A stretch of 64,000 bases of DNA from NCBI RefSeq assembly GCF_021653975.1, contig NZ_JAJKFK010000001.1, positions 372,001 to 436,000 of the forward strand, written 5' to 3'. Positions 52,755 to 61,542 of this stretch are shown here, one piece after another. How positions within the stretch are numbered: position 1 is the first letter of the stretch; each line of letters begins with the position of its first letter. The DNA is from Amycolatopsis sp. GM8. Its GTDB lineage: Bacteria; Actinomycetota; Actinomycetes; Mycobacteriales; Pseudonocardiaceae. Under the pieces are notes generated by a model that saw only the letters and a program-made list of their open reading frames with translations, was not told where the DNA came from and ran no database searches. Made by a program: the position numbers and the translations under genes.

Positions 52755-53628
52755 GGACATGGTCGAGGAGATCCGGCGGTTCAACCGGACCGTCACGCAG
52801 CGCGTCGGTGCGCTCAACGACGCCTACCTGTCACGGGATCGCCCGCTCGGGCAGGCGCGCGTGCTGTGGGAGATCGGCCCGGACGGGTGCGACGTGCGAG
52901 CGCTGCGGGCCCGGCTGGACGTCGATTCGGGCTACCTCAGCCGGCTTCTGCGGGCGCTGGAAGGCGACGGGCTCGTCGCGGTCGAGCGCAGCGACGGCGA
53001 CGGGCGGGTCCGTACCGCGCGGCTCACGAAAACCGGCCTGGCGGAACGGGAAACGCTCGACAGCCGGTCCGACGAGCTGGCCGCGTCGATCCTCGCCCCG
53101 CTCAGCGAACGGCAGCGCACCCGGCTGGTCGCGGCGATGGCGGAGGTCTCGCGGTTACTCGTGGCGTCGACGGTCGATGTCGCGGCGACCGATCCGCGCG
53201 GCGCCGCGGCGGAGGAATGCCTGCGCGCGTATTTCGCGGAGATCGGCGAGCGGTTCGAGAACGGGTTCGAGCACGATCGGTCGCTGATGCCGGACGAGGC
53301 GGCGATGACCCCGCCGGCGGGCGTGTTCCTCGTCGCCACGCTGCACGGCGACGCGGTCGGCTGCGGCGGATTGTTGTTCGAGGACAACGATTCCGCGTAT
53401 CTCAAACGGATGTGGGTGTCCTCTTCGGTGCGCGGGCTCGGCCTCGGCCGGCGCCTGCTCGCCGAGCTGGAATGGCACGCGGCCGCGAGTGGCGCCCGGA
53501 CGGTGCGGCTGGAGACGAACCGCACGCTGACCGAGGCGATGGGTCTGTACCGCGCCGCGGGCTACCGCGAGGTCGAGCCGTTCAATGCCGAGCCATACGC
53601 CCACCACTGGTTCGAGAAACAGCTTTAA
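52753..53628 (+). CDS. MarR-type HTH fused to GNAT acetyltransferase
   Basis: A 291-aa fusion. Residues 1 to about 145 are a MarR winged helix (RALRARLDVDSGYLSRLLRA, VERSDGDGRVRTARLT). Residues about 150-291 are a GNAT domain with the acetyl-CoA motif VRGLGLGRRLLAELEWHA and ETNRTLTEAMGLYRAAGYRE. MarR-GNAT fusions are known in actinobacteria; they may couple acetylation to repression. The ATG at 52753 lies 6 nt after TAAAGT and overlaps the palindrome, suggesting an autoregulated leaderless gene. The 3' end overlaps the DUF1992 gene by 4 bp. Confidence 0.92.
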   Translation: MDMVEEIRRFNRTVTQRVGALNDAYLSRDRPLGQARVLWEIGPDGCDVRALRARLDVDSGYLSRLLRALEGDGLVAVERSDGDGRVRTARLTKTGLAERETLDSRSDELAASILAPLSERQRTRLVAAMAEVSRLLVASTVDVAATDPRGAAAEECLRAYFAEIGERFENGFEHDRSLMPDEAAMTPPAGVFLVATLHGDAVGCGGLLFEDNDSAYLKRMWVSSSVRGLGLGRRLLAELEWHAAASGARTVRLETNRTLTEAMGLYRAAGYREVEPFNAEPYAHHWFEKQL

Positions 53629-54077
53629 CGGCGCCACCAGCGACGACGCTTCTCCGCAGGCGGCTCCCCCGGCGCGGGCCGGGACTCGCGCCACCCCGCC
53701 ACCACCTCGTCCGCGTCGACCGGCGCGACCGGGATGTGCGGCCCGGACGGCGCCCGAAGCCACTCGGCGATCCGGCGGTTCAGCTCGGCGACCGCGTCCC
53801 GCACCAGCCGTTCCGTCGGCAGCGGGCGAACCGTCTCCGGCAGCCGCCCGATCTCCTTGCGCAGCCGGATCGGCTCGGGCAGCAACACGTCGGCCGAGAG
53901 ACCCTCGTCATCCAGCTTCTGCCGGATCCACCACAGCTCGTCGCGCGGCTTGTCCAGGCCAGGCAGCGGTTTTCCCCGCCCGGGCAGATTGTCGAACTCG
54001 CCGCGCTCCTGCGCTTCGCGGATCTGCTTGTCGACCCACGTCTCGAAGGTGACGCCCGGTGGTTTCCGTTCCGTCAT
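53625..54077 (-). CDS. DUF1992 (DnaJ-homologue C28-type) protein
   Basis: A 150-aa protein: TFETWVDKQIREAQERGEFD, NLPGRGKPLPGLD and RDELWWIRQKLDDEGLS are the core of DUF1992, a family of unknown function found across bacteria and in eukaryotic DNAJC28. The C-terminus is Arg/Trp-rich. ATG at 54077, divergent from the phytase-like gene, tail-to-tail overlap of 4 bp with MarR-GNAT. Confidence 0.9.
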   Translation of the reverse strand: MTERKPPGVTFETWVDKQIREAQERGEFDNLPGRGKPLPGLDKPRDELWWIRQKLDDEGLSADVLLPEPIRLRKEIGRLPETVRPLPTERLVRDAVAELNRRIAEWLRAPSGPHIPVAPVDADEVVAGWRESRPAPGEPPAEKRRRWWRR

Positions 54078-54108
54078 TGTTCAATTGTGCCCGCTACATT
54101 GCGGCCCC

Positions 54109-55119
54109 ATGAACCCTCGAATTCCCGTGGCGCTCGCCGCTGGTGTACTGGCCCTCGGCGTGCTGACCGCCCCGCAGGCCGGCGCCACGACCTCGCACGC
54201 GTGCTCCCGCCAGGTGAGCATCGACTCGTTCTCCGACTCGCTCGACAAGACCACCTTCGACGGCACGTTCGTCGGCAACCTGTCCGCGCTCGCGGTCGGC
54301 CGGGACGGCGACATCGACGCGCTGTCCGACCGTTCCGTCCTGTTCACCCTCGACGGCCGCACGAAGCAGCCCAAGCGGGCGGTGCCGCTGGCCGACGAGA
54401 ACGGCCAGCAGCTCGACTCCGAGGGCCTGGTCATCGACCGCGACGGCACCCGGCTGATCACCTCCGAGATCGAGCCGTCGATCCGCCGCTACACCGCGAG
54501 CGGCACCGAGATCGGCCGGCTCCCGGTGCCGGACTCGCTGCGCGTCGCGCCCGCCGGGCGGGCCGTGTCGAACGCCACCTTCGAGGGCCTCACCCTCCAG
54601 CTCGGTGGGCAGACGCTGATCGCCTCGATGGAGCAGCCGCTCGCCGGCGACCAGGCCGACCTCGTCCGGTTCCAGACCTGGCAGCGCGGCCGCGGCGAGT
54701 TCGAACTCGCCGAGCAGTACGCCTACCGGATCGACCCGGGCCTGGGCGTCGCCGAGACCACCGCGACCGGCGACGGGCGGCTGCTCGTGCTCGAACGCGG
54801 GTTCACCGCGGGGGTCGGCAACACGATCCGCCTCTACCTCGCCGACCCGCGCGGCGCGTCCGACGTCAGCCACGTCGACACGCTGTCCGGCCAGCACCTG
54901 CGGCTCGTCCGCAAGACACCGCTGGCCGACCTGGTGAACTGCCCGTCGCTCGGCGCCACCGCCAAGCAGCCACAGCCGAACCCGTTGCTGGACAACATCG
55001 AAGGCATGACGGTGCTCGGCCGCGCCCCCGGCGGGCGGCTGCGGGTGCTGCTGGTCAGCGACGACAACCAGAACGCGGTCCAGACCACCCGGCTGTACTC
55101 ACTGACCGTCCGCCTCTGA
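54109..55119 (+). CDS. secreted esterase-like phytase-family protein
   Basis: A 336-aa exported protein: signal peptide MNPRIPVALAAGVLALGVLT, likely cleavage after AGA. The mature part has beta-propeller-like repeats (FVGNLSALAVGRDGDIDALS, DSEGLVIDRDGTRLITSEIE, NIEGMTVLGRAPGGRLRVLL) fitting the esterase-like activity of phytase family. Function not established. The 3' end overlaps the FAD-methyltransferase gene by 21 bp. A TACATT box (54095-54100) is 8 nt before the ATG. Confidence 0.85.
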   Translation: MNPRIPVALAAGVLALGVLTAPQAGATTSHACSRQVSIDSFSDSLDKTTFDGTFVGNLSALAVGRDGDIDALSDRSVLFTLDGRTKQPKRAVPLADENGQQLDSEGLVIDRDGTRLITSEIEPSIRRYTASGTEIGRLPVPDSLRVAPAGRAVSNATFEGLTLQLGGQTLIASMEQPLAGDQADLVRFQTWQRGRGEFELAEQYAYRIDPGLGVAETTATGDGRLLVLERGFTAGVGNTIRLYLADPRGASDVSHVDTLSGQHLRLVRKTPLADLVNCPSLGATAKQPQPNPLLDNIEGMTVLGRAPGGRLRVLLVSDDNQNAVQTTRLYSLTVRL

Positions 55120-56703
55120 CCGGCGGGCCCGCAGCACGACGTCCGCACTCGGGATGCCGTGCACGACGCGCGGCCGTTCCTCGGCGACCTGGATCCGCCA
55201 GCCGTCGCCGAGGGAGGCCGCGACCTCGTCGGCGGTGAAGAACTTCTCCGGCGGATGATCACCGTGGTGCGCCATCGACAGGGCGTGGCCGACGATCAGC
55301 AGCGTCCCGCCCGGCGCGACCGCGTCCGCGAGCCGGGCGAACGCCGCGGCCCGTTCGTCCGGCAGCACCTGCAGGAAATGTGAGGTGACCAGGTCGAACC
55401 GCGCGGGCGGGGTCCACGACGTGACATCCGCCCGCACCCAGTCGACCTCGACACCGGCCTCCTTCGCGTGCCCCGCCGCGCGTTCCAGCGCCGTCCCCAC
55501 GAAGTCCGCGCCGGTGACCCGCCAGCCGCGCTCGGCGAGCCACACCGCGTCCCCGCCTTCGCCGCACCCCGCGTCCAGGGCGGTGCCCGGTGGCAGGTCC
55601 GACACCTCCGCGACGAGCTGCGCGTTCGGCTGGCCACTCCAGAACTTGGTGTCCGTGCGGTACAGCTCCTCCCACCATTCCCGGTCGACCACCGGCATTC
55701 CGTGCCCGCGGTGACCGAGAACCCGTTCGGCCACTTCACGTTCCTGGGCCGCGGTGAACTCCGCGGACATCGCGTCGCGGACGTCCTCCTGCATGAGATC
55801 ACCGTTGATCGCCGCGCCGGCGGTGAGCCCGCCGGCTGCGGACGAGATGACCTGCGCCATGGCGTTCGCGACGTTGCCCGCCACCCAGACGCCCGGCAAC
55901 GACGTCGCACCGGTCGGATCGGCCGGCACGTAACTGCCCACGACCTGGCCACCCACCTCCAGCTCGGTGGTCTCCAATCCCAGCGACACCAGGACATCCG
56001 CGCGCGCGGTGAACTTCGGCGTCACGACGACGGCCGCGCGCGGCACCACCTGACCGGAACGCATCCGCACGCCGGTCAGGTGCCCGTCGCTGATTTCGAG
56101 CGCGGCGACCTCATCGTCGACGAACCGGATGTCGCGCGCCGCCAGCTGTGCCCGCTCCTGCGCCGACGGCACCGGTCCGGTGTGCCGGAACAGCACCACG
56201 TCGCCCGTCCACTGCCGCCACAACAGTGCCTGGTGCACCGACATCGGGCCCGCACCGATGATGCCGACGGGCTGGTCGCGCACCTCCCAGCCGTGGCAGT
56301 ACGGGCAGTGCAGCACGTCGCTGCCCCACAGCTCTGCGACGCCGGGGAGTTCGGGCAGCTCGTCGGTGAGTCCCGTGGTGACCAGCAACCGGCGCGCCCG
56401 GATCTCCCGCCCGTCCGTGAGAGTGACCTGGAACCCTTGCCCGTCAAGGGGTTTCGCCGCAGAGACAGTGCCGTCCGCGAACTCGCCGCCGTAACCGGCG
56501 ACCTCCGCCCGGCCGATCGCGACCAGCTCGCGCGGCGGCGTGCCCTCGCGGCCGAGGTAGTTGTGCACGTGCCCGGCCGGCGCGTTACGCGGCTCGCCCG
56601 CGTCGATCACGAGTACGGACCGGCGTGCCCGCGCCAGTGCCGTCGCGCCCGCGAGTCCGGCGGCCCCGCCGCCGACGATCACCACGTCGTATTTCTCGTT
56701 CAT
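55099..56703 (-). CDS. thioredoxin-reductase-like FAD oxidoreductase fused to SAM methyltransferase
   Basis: A 534-aa fusion. Residues 1 to about 310 are a pyridine-nucleotide-disulfide oxidoreductase (VVIVGGGAAGLAGATALARA, HCPYCHGWEV with a CXXC, PGVWVAGNVANAMAQVISSA). Residues about 340-534 are a class I methyltransferase (GTALDAGCGEGGDAVWLAER, ADVTSWTPPARFDLVTSHFL). The parts are linked without a stop and with constant codon bias, so a bifunctional redox/methylation enzyme is expected; the substrate is unknown. ATG at 56703 after GAAGGGCGG. Overlaps the phytase-like gene by 21 bp. Confidence 0.87.
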   Translation of the reverse strand: MNEKYDVVIVGGGAAGLAGATALARARRSVLVIDAGEPRNAPAGHVHNYLGREGTPPRELVAIGRAEVAGYGGEFADGTVSAAKPLDGQGFQVTLTDGREIRARRLLVTTGLTDELPELPGVAELWGSDVLHCPYCHGWEVRDQPVGIIGAGPMSVHQALLWRQWTGDVVLFRHTGPVPSAQERAQLAARDIRFVDDEVAALEISDGHLTGVRMRSGQVVPRAAVVVTPKFTARADVLVSLGLETTELEVGGQVVGSYVPADPTGATSLPGVWVAGNVANAMAQVISSAAGGLTAGAAINGDLMQEDVRDAMSAEFTAAQEREVAERVLGHRGHGMPVVDREWWEELYRTDTKFWSGQPNAQLVAEVSDLPPGTALDAGCGEGGDAVWLAERGWRVTGADFVGTALERAAGHAKEAGVEVDWVRADVTSWTPPARFDLVTSHFLQVLPDERAAAFARLADAVAPGGTLLIVGHALSMAHHGDHPPEKFFTADEVAASLGDGWRIQVAEERPRVVHGIPSADVVLRARRSEADGQ

Positions 56704-56782
56704 GTCGTCCGCCCTTCGCCTGTGGTGTCCGACTATCCGCACAGGCCGCGAACTTGACAAAGAATGTTGCCGATCCGGCAAA

Positions 56783-57235
56783 TCACTCGTCGCGTGGTGG
56801 CGGGATGGTGACGACGGCGAGCCGGCACAGGCCGCGCACGTACCGGGAGGCGCGGCCGTCGGACGGCACGACCAGCGTCGGGCGTTCCAGCACCTCGCCG
56901 TTGTACCGGGTGGCCAGCAGCGCCGGGCAGCCGCCGAACTCGGGATCGATCTCGGCGAGTGACAGCACGACCTGGAAACCGTCCTCGGACAGGGCGAGCA
57001 CGACGACGTTGAGCTGACCCATCTTGTGCCGCTGGTCGAGCCGCGGCGGAATCTCGGCGAGCACCTCGTACAGCAGCACACCCTGGACGCGATGCACCTC
57101 GCGGCGTTTGCGCGTCACGTACTGGACTTCCCGCACGGCGCAGGCGCGCGCGTCGAGGGCCGCCGTGTCGAGCACGCGCTCGCCGACGACGTCCCCGGTG
57201 ACGAGCACCTGCCCGCGCCCCAGCAACGGCACCAC
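56783..57235 (-). CDS. small protein with sulfite-oxidase-like molybdopterin-binding domain
   Basis: A 150-aa protein: RVQGVLLYEVLAEIPPRLDQ, VVLALSEDGFQVVLSLAEID and VPSDGRASRYVRGLCRLAVV resemble the last part of the oxidoreductase molybdopterin-binding (SUOX) fold. A full sulfite oxidase is at least twice as long, so this is a mini-domain that may have lost catalysis. The GTG at 57235 is 7 nt after TAGGGT (57248-57243), setting the start. The rho-like gene is divergent. Confidence 0.62.
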   Translation of the reverse strand: MVPLLGRGQVLVTGDVVGERVLDTAALDARACAVREVQYVTRKRREVHRVQGVLLYEVLAEIPPRLDQRHKMGQLNVVVLALSEDGFQVVLSLAEIDPEFGGCPALLATRYNGEVLERPTLVVPSDGRASRYVRGLCRLAVVTIPPPRDE

Positions 57236-57327
57236 GCAATCGACCCTAGAACGGGCCTCCTGCCTCCGCAAATACGCCAATCGAGCGGATCTTTTCCCCG
57301 CATCCGCGGAGCGCAGGATCATGCCCG

Positions 57328-57401
57328 TTGCACAGCTGGATCGGATCAAGGTAAGGTGGACGGCGTCTACATCTCGTGGCTGCGGGATTTTCCCCCACGA
57401 G
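57328..57401 (+). promoter_or_regulatory. rho2 promoter and leader hairpin
   Basis: -35 TTGCAC (57328-57333), 18-bp spacer, -10 TAAGGT (57352-57357). The predicted transcript has a leader of about 105 nt before the ATG, with a hairpin of CTCGTGG (57373-57379) and CCACGAG (57395-57401). Rho genes are often autoregulated through their leaders; a similar role is possible here. Confidence 0.58.
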
Positions 57402-57468
57402 AGTTCTCACGGAATCCTTCCGGACTTCCCCTTTGCCGTTCGCGGCTTCCTTCATCCCAGAAAGACGT

Positions 57469-58554
57469 ATGCCCATGAACACCTCCGACAAGTCCATTGT
57501 GGACATGACCGGAATCCTCGACGTGACAGGCAATCGCGCCTTCATCCGCGCCGAGGGTTACCTGCCGGGACCGGACGACGCGCCGGTCCCCGCCAAACTC
57601 CTGCGCCAATTCGACCTGCGCCGCGGTGACACGGTCACCCTGCGCGGCGGCGAGGTCGCCACCGTCAACGGGCAACACCCCCGCTACCCGCGGCCGGCGT
57701 TCGACGATCTCGTTCCCTTGTATCCCAACGAAAGACTGCGCCTGGAGACCGAGCAGCACGAGCTGACCACGCGGGTGGCCGATCTCGTGATGCCGGTCGG
57801 CAAGGGCCAGCGCGCGCTCATCGCCGCACCGCCCAAGGCGGGGAAAACCTCGGTCCTGCAAGCGATCGCGCACGGGATCAGCAAGAACCACCCCGAATGC
57901 CACCTGATGCTCGTGCTCGTCGGCGAACGCCCCGAGGAGGTCACCGACCTCGCCCGCGCCGTGCCCGGCGAAGTCATCGCCGCGACCTTCGACCAACCGC
58001 CGCGCGAGCACATCGCGCTGGCCGAGCTGGCCATCGAGCGCGCCAAACGGCTCGTCGAGATGGGCCGCGACGTGGTGGTACTGCTGGATTCCCTGACCCG
58101 GCTGGGCCGCGCGTACAACCTGGCCGCACCGGCGACCGGGCGGATCCTCTCCGGTGGCGTCGACTCCACCGCGCTCACCCCGCCGAAGCGGTTCCTCGGC
58201 GCCGCCCGCAACATCGAGAACGGCGGCTCGCTCACCATCTTCGCGACCGCACTGGTCGAGACCGGCTCGCTCGGCGACACCCTGATTTTCGAGGAATACA
58301 AGGGAACCAGCAACGCCGAGCTGCGCCTCGACCGCACGATCGCGGCCAAGCGCACCTTCCCGGCGGTGGACATCCGCCAGTCCGGCACCCGCAAGGAGGA
58401 ATTACTGCTGAGCCCCGGCGAGCTCGCGGCGACGCGCAGCCTGCGACGCGCTTTCGACGGCCGCGACAGCGTGCGAGCGATCGAGATGCTGCTCGACGGC
58501 CTCCGCCGGGCCCAGACCAACAGGGATCTTCTGAAACAAGTAGCGACCAGATAA
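57469..58554 (+). CDS. Rho transcription termination factor, short second paralogue
   Basis: A 361-aa Rho protein. N-terminal cold-shock-like RNA-binding domain (GILDVTGNRAFIRAEGYLPG), then the ATPase motor: Walker A APPKAGKTS (119-128), GERPEEVTDLARA, Walker B VVVLLDSLTRLGRAYN and AARNIENGGSLTIFATALVE. It lacks both the N-terminal helix bundle and the long basic insert of the main actinobacterial Rho (about 600-700 aa), so it is a streamlined extra copy. The family is a hexameric RNA-dependent helicase. ATG at 57469 (or 57475) has only a weak ribosome site. LLM gene follows by 21 bp. Confidence 0.88.
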   Translation: MPMNTSDKSIVDMTGILDVTGNRAFIRAEGYLPGPDDAPVPAKLLRQFDLRRGDTVTLRGGEVATVNGQHPRYPRPAFDDLVPLYPNERLRLETEQHELTTRVADLVMPVGKGQRALIAAPPKAGKTSVLQAIAHGISKNHPECHLMLVLVGERPEEVTDLARAVPGEVIAATFDQPPREHIALAELAIERAKRLVEMGRDVVVLLDSLTRLGRAYNLAAPATGRILSGGVDSTALTPPKRFLGAARNIENGGSLTIFATALVETGSLGDTLIFEEYKGTSNAELRLDRTIAAKRTFPAVDIRQSGTRKEELLLSPGELAATRSLRRAFDGRDSVRAIEMLLDGLRRAQTNRDLLKQVATR

Positions 58555-58575
58555 TCCCTGTGCCAGGGTGATTCC

Positions 58576-59514
58576 ATGCCCCGACTCGGTATCCGCATTC
58601 CGCGTGAACTGTCCGCCGCCCGGCTCGTCGATCTCGCCCGGCGGGCGGAACAGGCCGGGCTGGACGAGGTGTGGGTGGTCGAGGACTGCTTCTACGCGGG
58701 CGGGATCGCGACGGCCGCGACGGTACTCGCCGCGACCGAGTCGATCACGCTCGGCATCGGCGTACTTCCCACGGTGGCCCGGAATCCGGCGATCGCCGCG
58801 ATGGAGCTGGCCGCGCTCGCCGAGTTGCACCCCGGCCGCCTGATCGCGGGGTTCGGGCACGGCGTGCCGAAGTGGATGAAGCAGATCGGCGCCTATCCCC
58901 CGTCTCCGCTCGCGGCGCTCGAAGAGACCCTCACCGCGGTCCGCCGCCTGCTGCGAGGTGAGCGGGTTTCGTTGTCCGGCAAGCAGGTTCGACTCGACGA
59001 GGTCGAGTTCGAGTTCCCGCCGTCCGTCGTGCCGCCGCTGTACGCCGGGGTGCGCGGGCCCAGATCCCTTGCGGTGGGCGGAAAACACGCCGACGGCACG
59101 CTGCTCGCGGAGCCCGCGGCGCCCGAATACGTCCGCGCCACCAGGGAAATCGTCGGGCCGCGGCACACGATCGCCGCCTACAACTGGTTCGCCCTCGACG
59201 ACGACTCCGAGCACGCCGTCGAGCGCGCGCGCAAGGACGTCGAGAACACCATCAAACCCAGCACCGAACCACACCTGCGCCCGCTACCGTTCGGGGAGGA
59301 ACTGCTCAACGGCGGCCGGGACCCGATCCCGGCCGAGTGGATCCAGCGGCTGAGTGTCTCCGGCACCCTCGCCGAATGCGCGGCCCAGCTCGCCGCGCTG
59401 GACGAAGCGAGCGCCGGGTCGGTGATCCTGTTGCCGCTCCTGGGTGAACCCGAAGAGGACGCGATCAGCGCGGCAGGTGAACTCGCGCGCGCTGCCGGTA
59501 CGCCGCCGGCGTGA
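58576..59514 (+). CDS. LLM-class F420-dependent oxidoreductase
   Basis: A 312-aa luciferase-like protein: LGIRIPRELSAARLVDLARR, GIGVLPTVARNPAIAAMELA and LIAGFGHGVPKWMKQIG. Not a close paralogue of the pair at 37-40 kb. It follows the short rho by 21 bp and may share its transcript; this pairing is odd and could be read-through. The last 50 bp overlap the AraC gene on the other strand. Confidence 0.9.
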   Translation: MPRLGIRIPRELSAARLVDLARRAEQAGLDEVWVVEDCFYAGGIATAATVLAATESITLGIGVLPTVARNPAIAAMELAALAELHPGRLIAGFGHGVPKWMKQIGAYPPSPLAALEETLTAVRRLLRGERVSLSGKQVRLDEVEFEFPPSVVPPLYAGVRGPRSLAVGGKHADGTLLAEPAAPEYVRATREIVGPRHTIAAYNWFALDDDSEHAVERARKDVENTIKPSTEPHLRPLPFGEELLNGGRDPIPAEWIQRLSVSGTLAECAAQLAALDEASAGSVILLPLLGEPEEDAISAAGELARAAGTPPA

Positions 59515-60439
59515 TACCCGTCCCCTTCTTGAACACCTGGCCGAAATGCGAAACGCCGTGGAACCCCCACCGGCGCGCGATCGCCGCGACCGGCACGTCC
59601 AGCTGACGCGGGTCGGCCAGGTCCAGCCGGCAGTGTTCCAGCCGCCGTTCCCGGATCCACGCCGACACCGTGGAGTCGGCGCGTTCGAACAGCACATGCA
59701 ACTGCCGCGGCGAGATGTAGTGCGCGGCCGCGATCCGGGCCGGGTCCAGCCGCGGGTCGTCCAGGTTCTCCTCGATGTACGCCTGGATCTCCCGCAGCTG
59801 CGCCTCGCGGTGCCCGGGCCGCTCCGGCCCGCCCAGCTCGGCGCGCAGCATGGTCACCACCAGGTCCATCACGTTGCGCACCGCGACACGCCCGTGCCCG
59901 CCGAGTGACTCCAGGTTCCGGTTCAGGCTGATCAGCATTCCCCACACCGCGGCGGGCAGGCCGGGCTCGCATTCGAAGGCCCGCGCCATCAGCCCGTCCG
60001 GCGGCCGCTCGCCCAGCCACGCCTTGGGGAACCGGACGCACGTCGAGCGGTAGCCGTCGCTGGCCGTGATCGCCGCGGGCTCGGACGAGTCGTAGATCGC
60101 GAACTGGCCCGGCTTGACCACCGCGACCCGGTCGCCCTGCGCCAGCCGCAGCTCGCCGGCCAGCTGCAGGGTCATCACGTAGAACCCGCCGGCGGGCGGG
60201 GAGATCAGCGCGCGGTCGCGGTACGCGGCGTGCCGCGCGCAGGCCATGTTGACGAAGTTGACCCCGCCGAGGGTGCGGTTGCTGATCGTGCCGGCGAACG
60301 CGCGCGGCTGCTCGCAGTCGAACTGGAAGCTGAGCACACTGCGGCGGACGGCGTCGGTCCACGAGCCGAACGTCACCTCGTCGCCGCCCACGGCCAGGTC
60401 GGCGGCGGCGAACTGCTCGGTCAGCGACGTCAGTGTCAT
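59465..60439 (-). CDS. AraC-family regulator of the dioxygenase operon
   Basis: A 324-aa protein with an N-terminal AraC-binding-like domain (DEVTFGSWTDAVRRSVLSFQ, FYVMTLQLAGELRLAQGDR) and two C-terminal HTH motifs (ARIAAAHYISPRQLHVLFER; PVAAIARRWGFHGVSHFGQV). Resembles XylS/NahR-type activators of aromatic catabolism. Divergent from an extradiol-dioxygenase operon, so it likely activates it in response to an aromatic compound. The 3' 50 bp overlap the LLM gene. Confidence 0.93.
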   Translation of the reverse strand: MTLTSLTEQFAAADLAVGGDEVTFGSWTDAVRRSVLSFQFDCEQPRAFAGTISNRTLGGVNFVNMACARHAAYRDRALISPPAGGFYVMTLQLAGELRLAQGDRVAVVKPGQFAIYDSSEPAAITASDGYRSTCVRFPKAWLGERPPDGLMARAFECEPGLPAAVWGMLISLNRNLESLGGHGRVAVRNVMDLVVTMLRAELGGPERPGHREAQLREIQAYIEENLDDPRLDPARIAAAHYISPRQLHVLFERADSTVSAWIRERRLEHCRLDLADPRQLDVPVAAIARRWGFHGVSHFGQVFKKGTGITPAAYRQRARVHLPR

Positions 60440-60587
60440 GGCGGGTCATCTCCACCGTGCGCGGCTCTGCGACAGCCAACGCTACCCGTTCCTGCGCGGA
60501 TCCGACAATTTCGTGCGCTGTCGTGACATGCCCCGGCCGCGTATCCCGCTTAGCGTGCGAATCAACCCCTCACTGTGGAGGCGCACA

Positions 60588-61541
60588 ATGTCGTACGTCG
60601 AAGGTTCACATCACGTGACGCTGTCGGTCGGCCGGGCGCAGGAGGACGTCGACTTCCACGTCAAGATCCTCGGCCTGCGCTTCATCAAGCGCACCGTGCT
60701 GTTCGACGGCACGCTGCCGATCTACCACCTGTACTACTCGAACGCGAACGGCGACCCGTCGAGCGTCGTGACGACGTTCCCGTGGGCGCAGGCCGGGTTC
60801 TTCGGCAAGCGCGGCACCAACCAGGCGCGCGAGGTGCTGCTGTCGATCCCGCACGACTCGATGAACTACTGGCACCAGCGGCTCACCGAGCACGACGTCG
60901 AGGTGACGAACATCGAGCGGTTCGGGCAGCGGCGGCTGGCGTTCCGGCACCCGTCGGGCATCGAGTACGTCTTCGTCGGCAACACCGGCGACGAGCGCGT
61001 CGGGCACACGGGGTACGGCGTCCCGCAGGAGCACGCGATCCACGGCATCCACGGCATCGGCATCCATGTCGCGACACCCGATCGAATGGTCGAGTTCGCG
61101 AACGAGTCGTTCTTCGCGAAGGACCGCCTCGCCGAGGAAGGCGACGTCGCGGCGCTGCAGATCGGCAACCAGAAGCACGGCAACTACCTCGAGCTGACCG
61201 TCAACCGCACCGACGACCAGGGCACCTGGGGCTACGGCGCGGGCACCTACCACCATTTCGCGTGGAACGCGTCGACGCTGGAGAACCAGGACGACGTCAA
61301 GTTCCAGATCGAGGGCCGCGGCTACACCGACATCTCCGAACTGAAGGACCGCAAGTACTTCAAGAGCGTCTACGTCCGCACGCCCGGCGGCGCCCTGTTC
61401 GAACTGGCCGTGACACACTCCGAAGGCGGCTGGACCTGCGACGAGTCGCCGCAGGAGCTGGGCACCCGGTTCCAGCTGCCCGAGCAGTTCGAGGACCGGC
61501 GCGAGGAGATCTTCGCCCGTCTTGAGCCGATCAGCATCTAA
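60588..61541 (+). CDS. VOC-family ring-cleaving dioxygenase, PcpA/LinE-like
   Basis: A 317-aa two-domain VOC protein. GSHHVTLSVGRAQEDVDFHV, YHHFAWNASTLENQDDVKFQ and GGALFELAVTHSEGG supply a 2-His-1-Glu iron site, as in hydroquinone 1,2-dioxygenases such as PcpA and LinE and in MhqO-type proteins. It would cleave a hydroquinone or catechol ring. ATG at 60588 with GGAGG upstream. First gene of a three-gene operon under the AraC regulator. Confidence 0.85.
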   Translation: MSYVEGSHHVTLSVGRAQEDVDFHVKILGLRFIKRTVLFDGTLPIYHLYYSNANGDPSSVVTTFPWAQAGFFGKRGTNQAREVLLSIPHDSMNYWHQRLTEHDVEVTNIERFGQRRLAFRHPSGIEYVFVGNTGDERVGHTGYGVPQEHAIHGIHGIGIHVATPDRMVEFANESFFAKDRLAEEGDVAALQIGNQKHGNYLELTVNRTDDQGTWGYGAGTYHHFAWNASTLENQDDVKFQIEGRGYTDISELKDRKYFKSVYVRTPGGALFELAVTHSEGGWTCDESPQELGTRFQLPEQFEDRREEIFARLEPISI

Positions 61542-61542
61542 T

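Noticed and set aside
52866-55238. 790-aa plus-strand frame through MarR-GNAT, DUF1992 and phytase-like genes
   Set aside because: Out-of-frame shadow crossing three supported genes on both strands.
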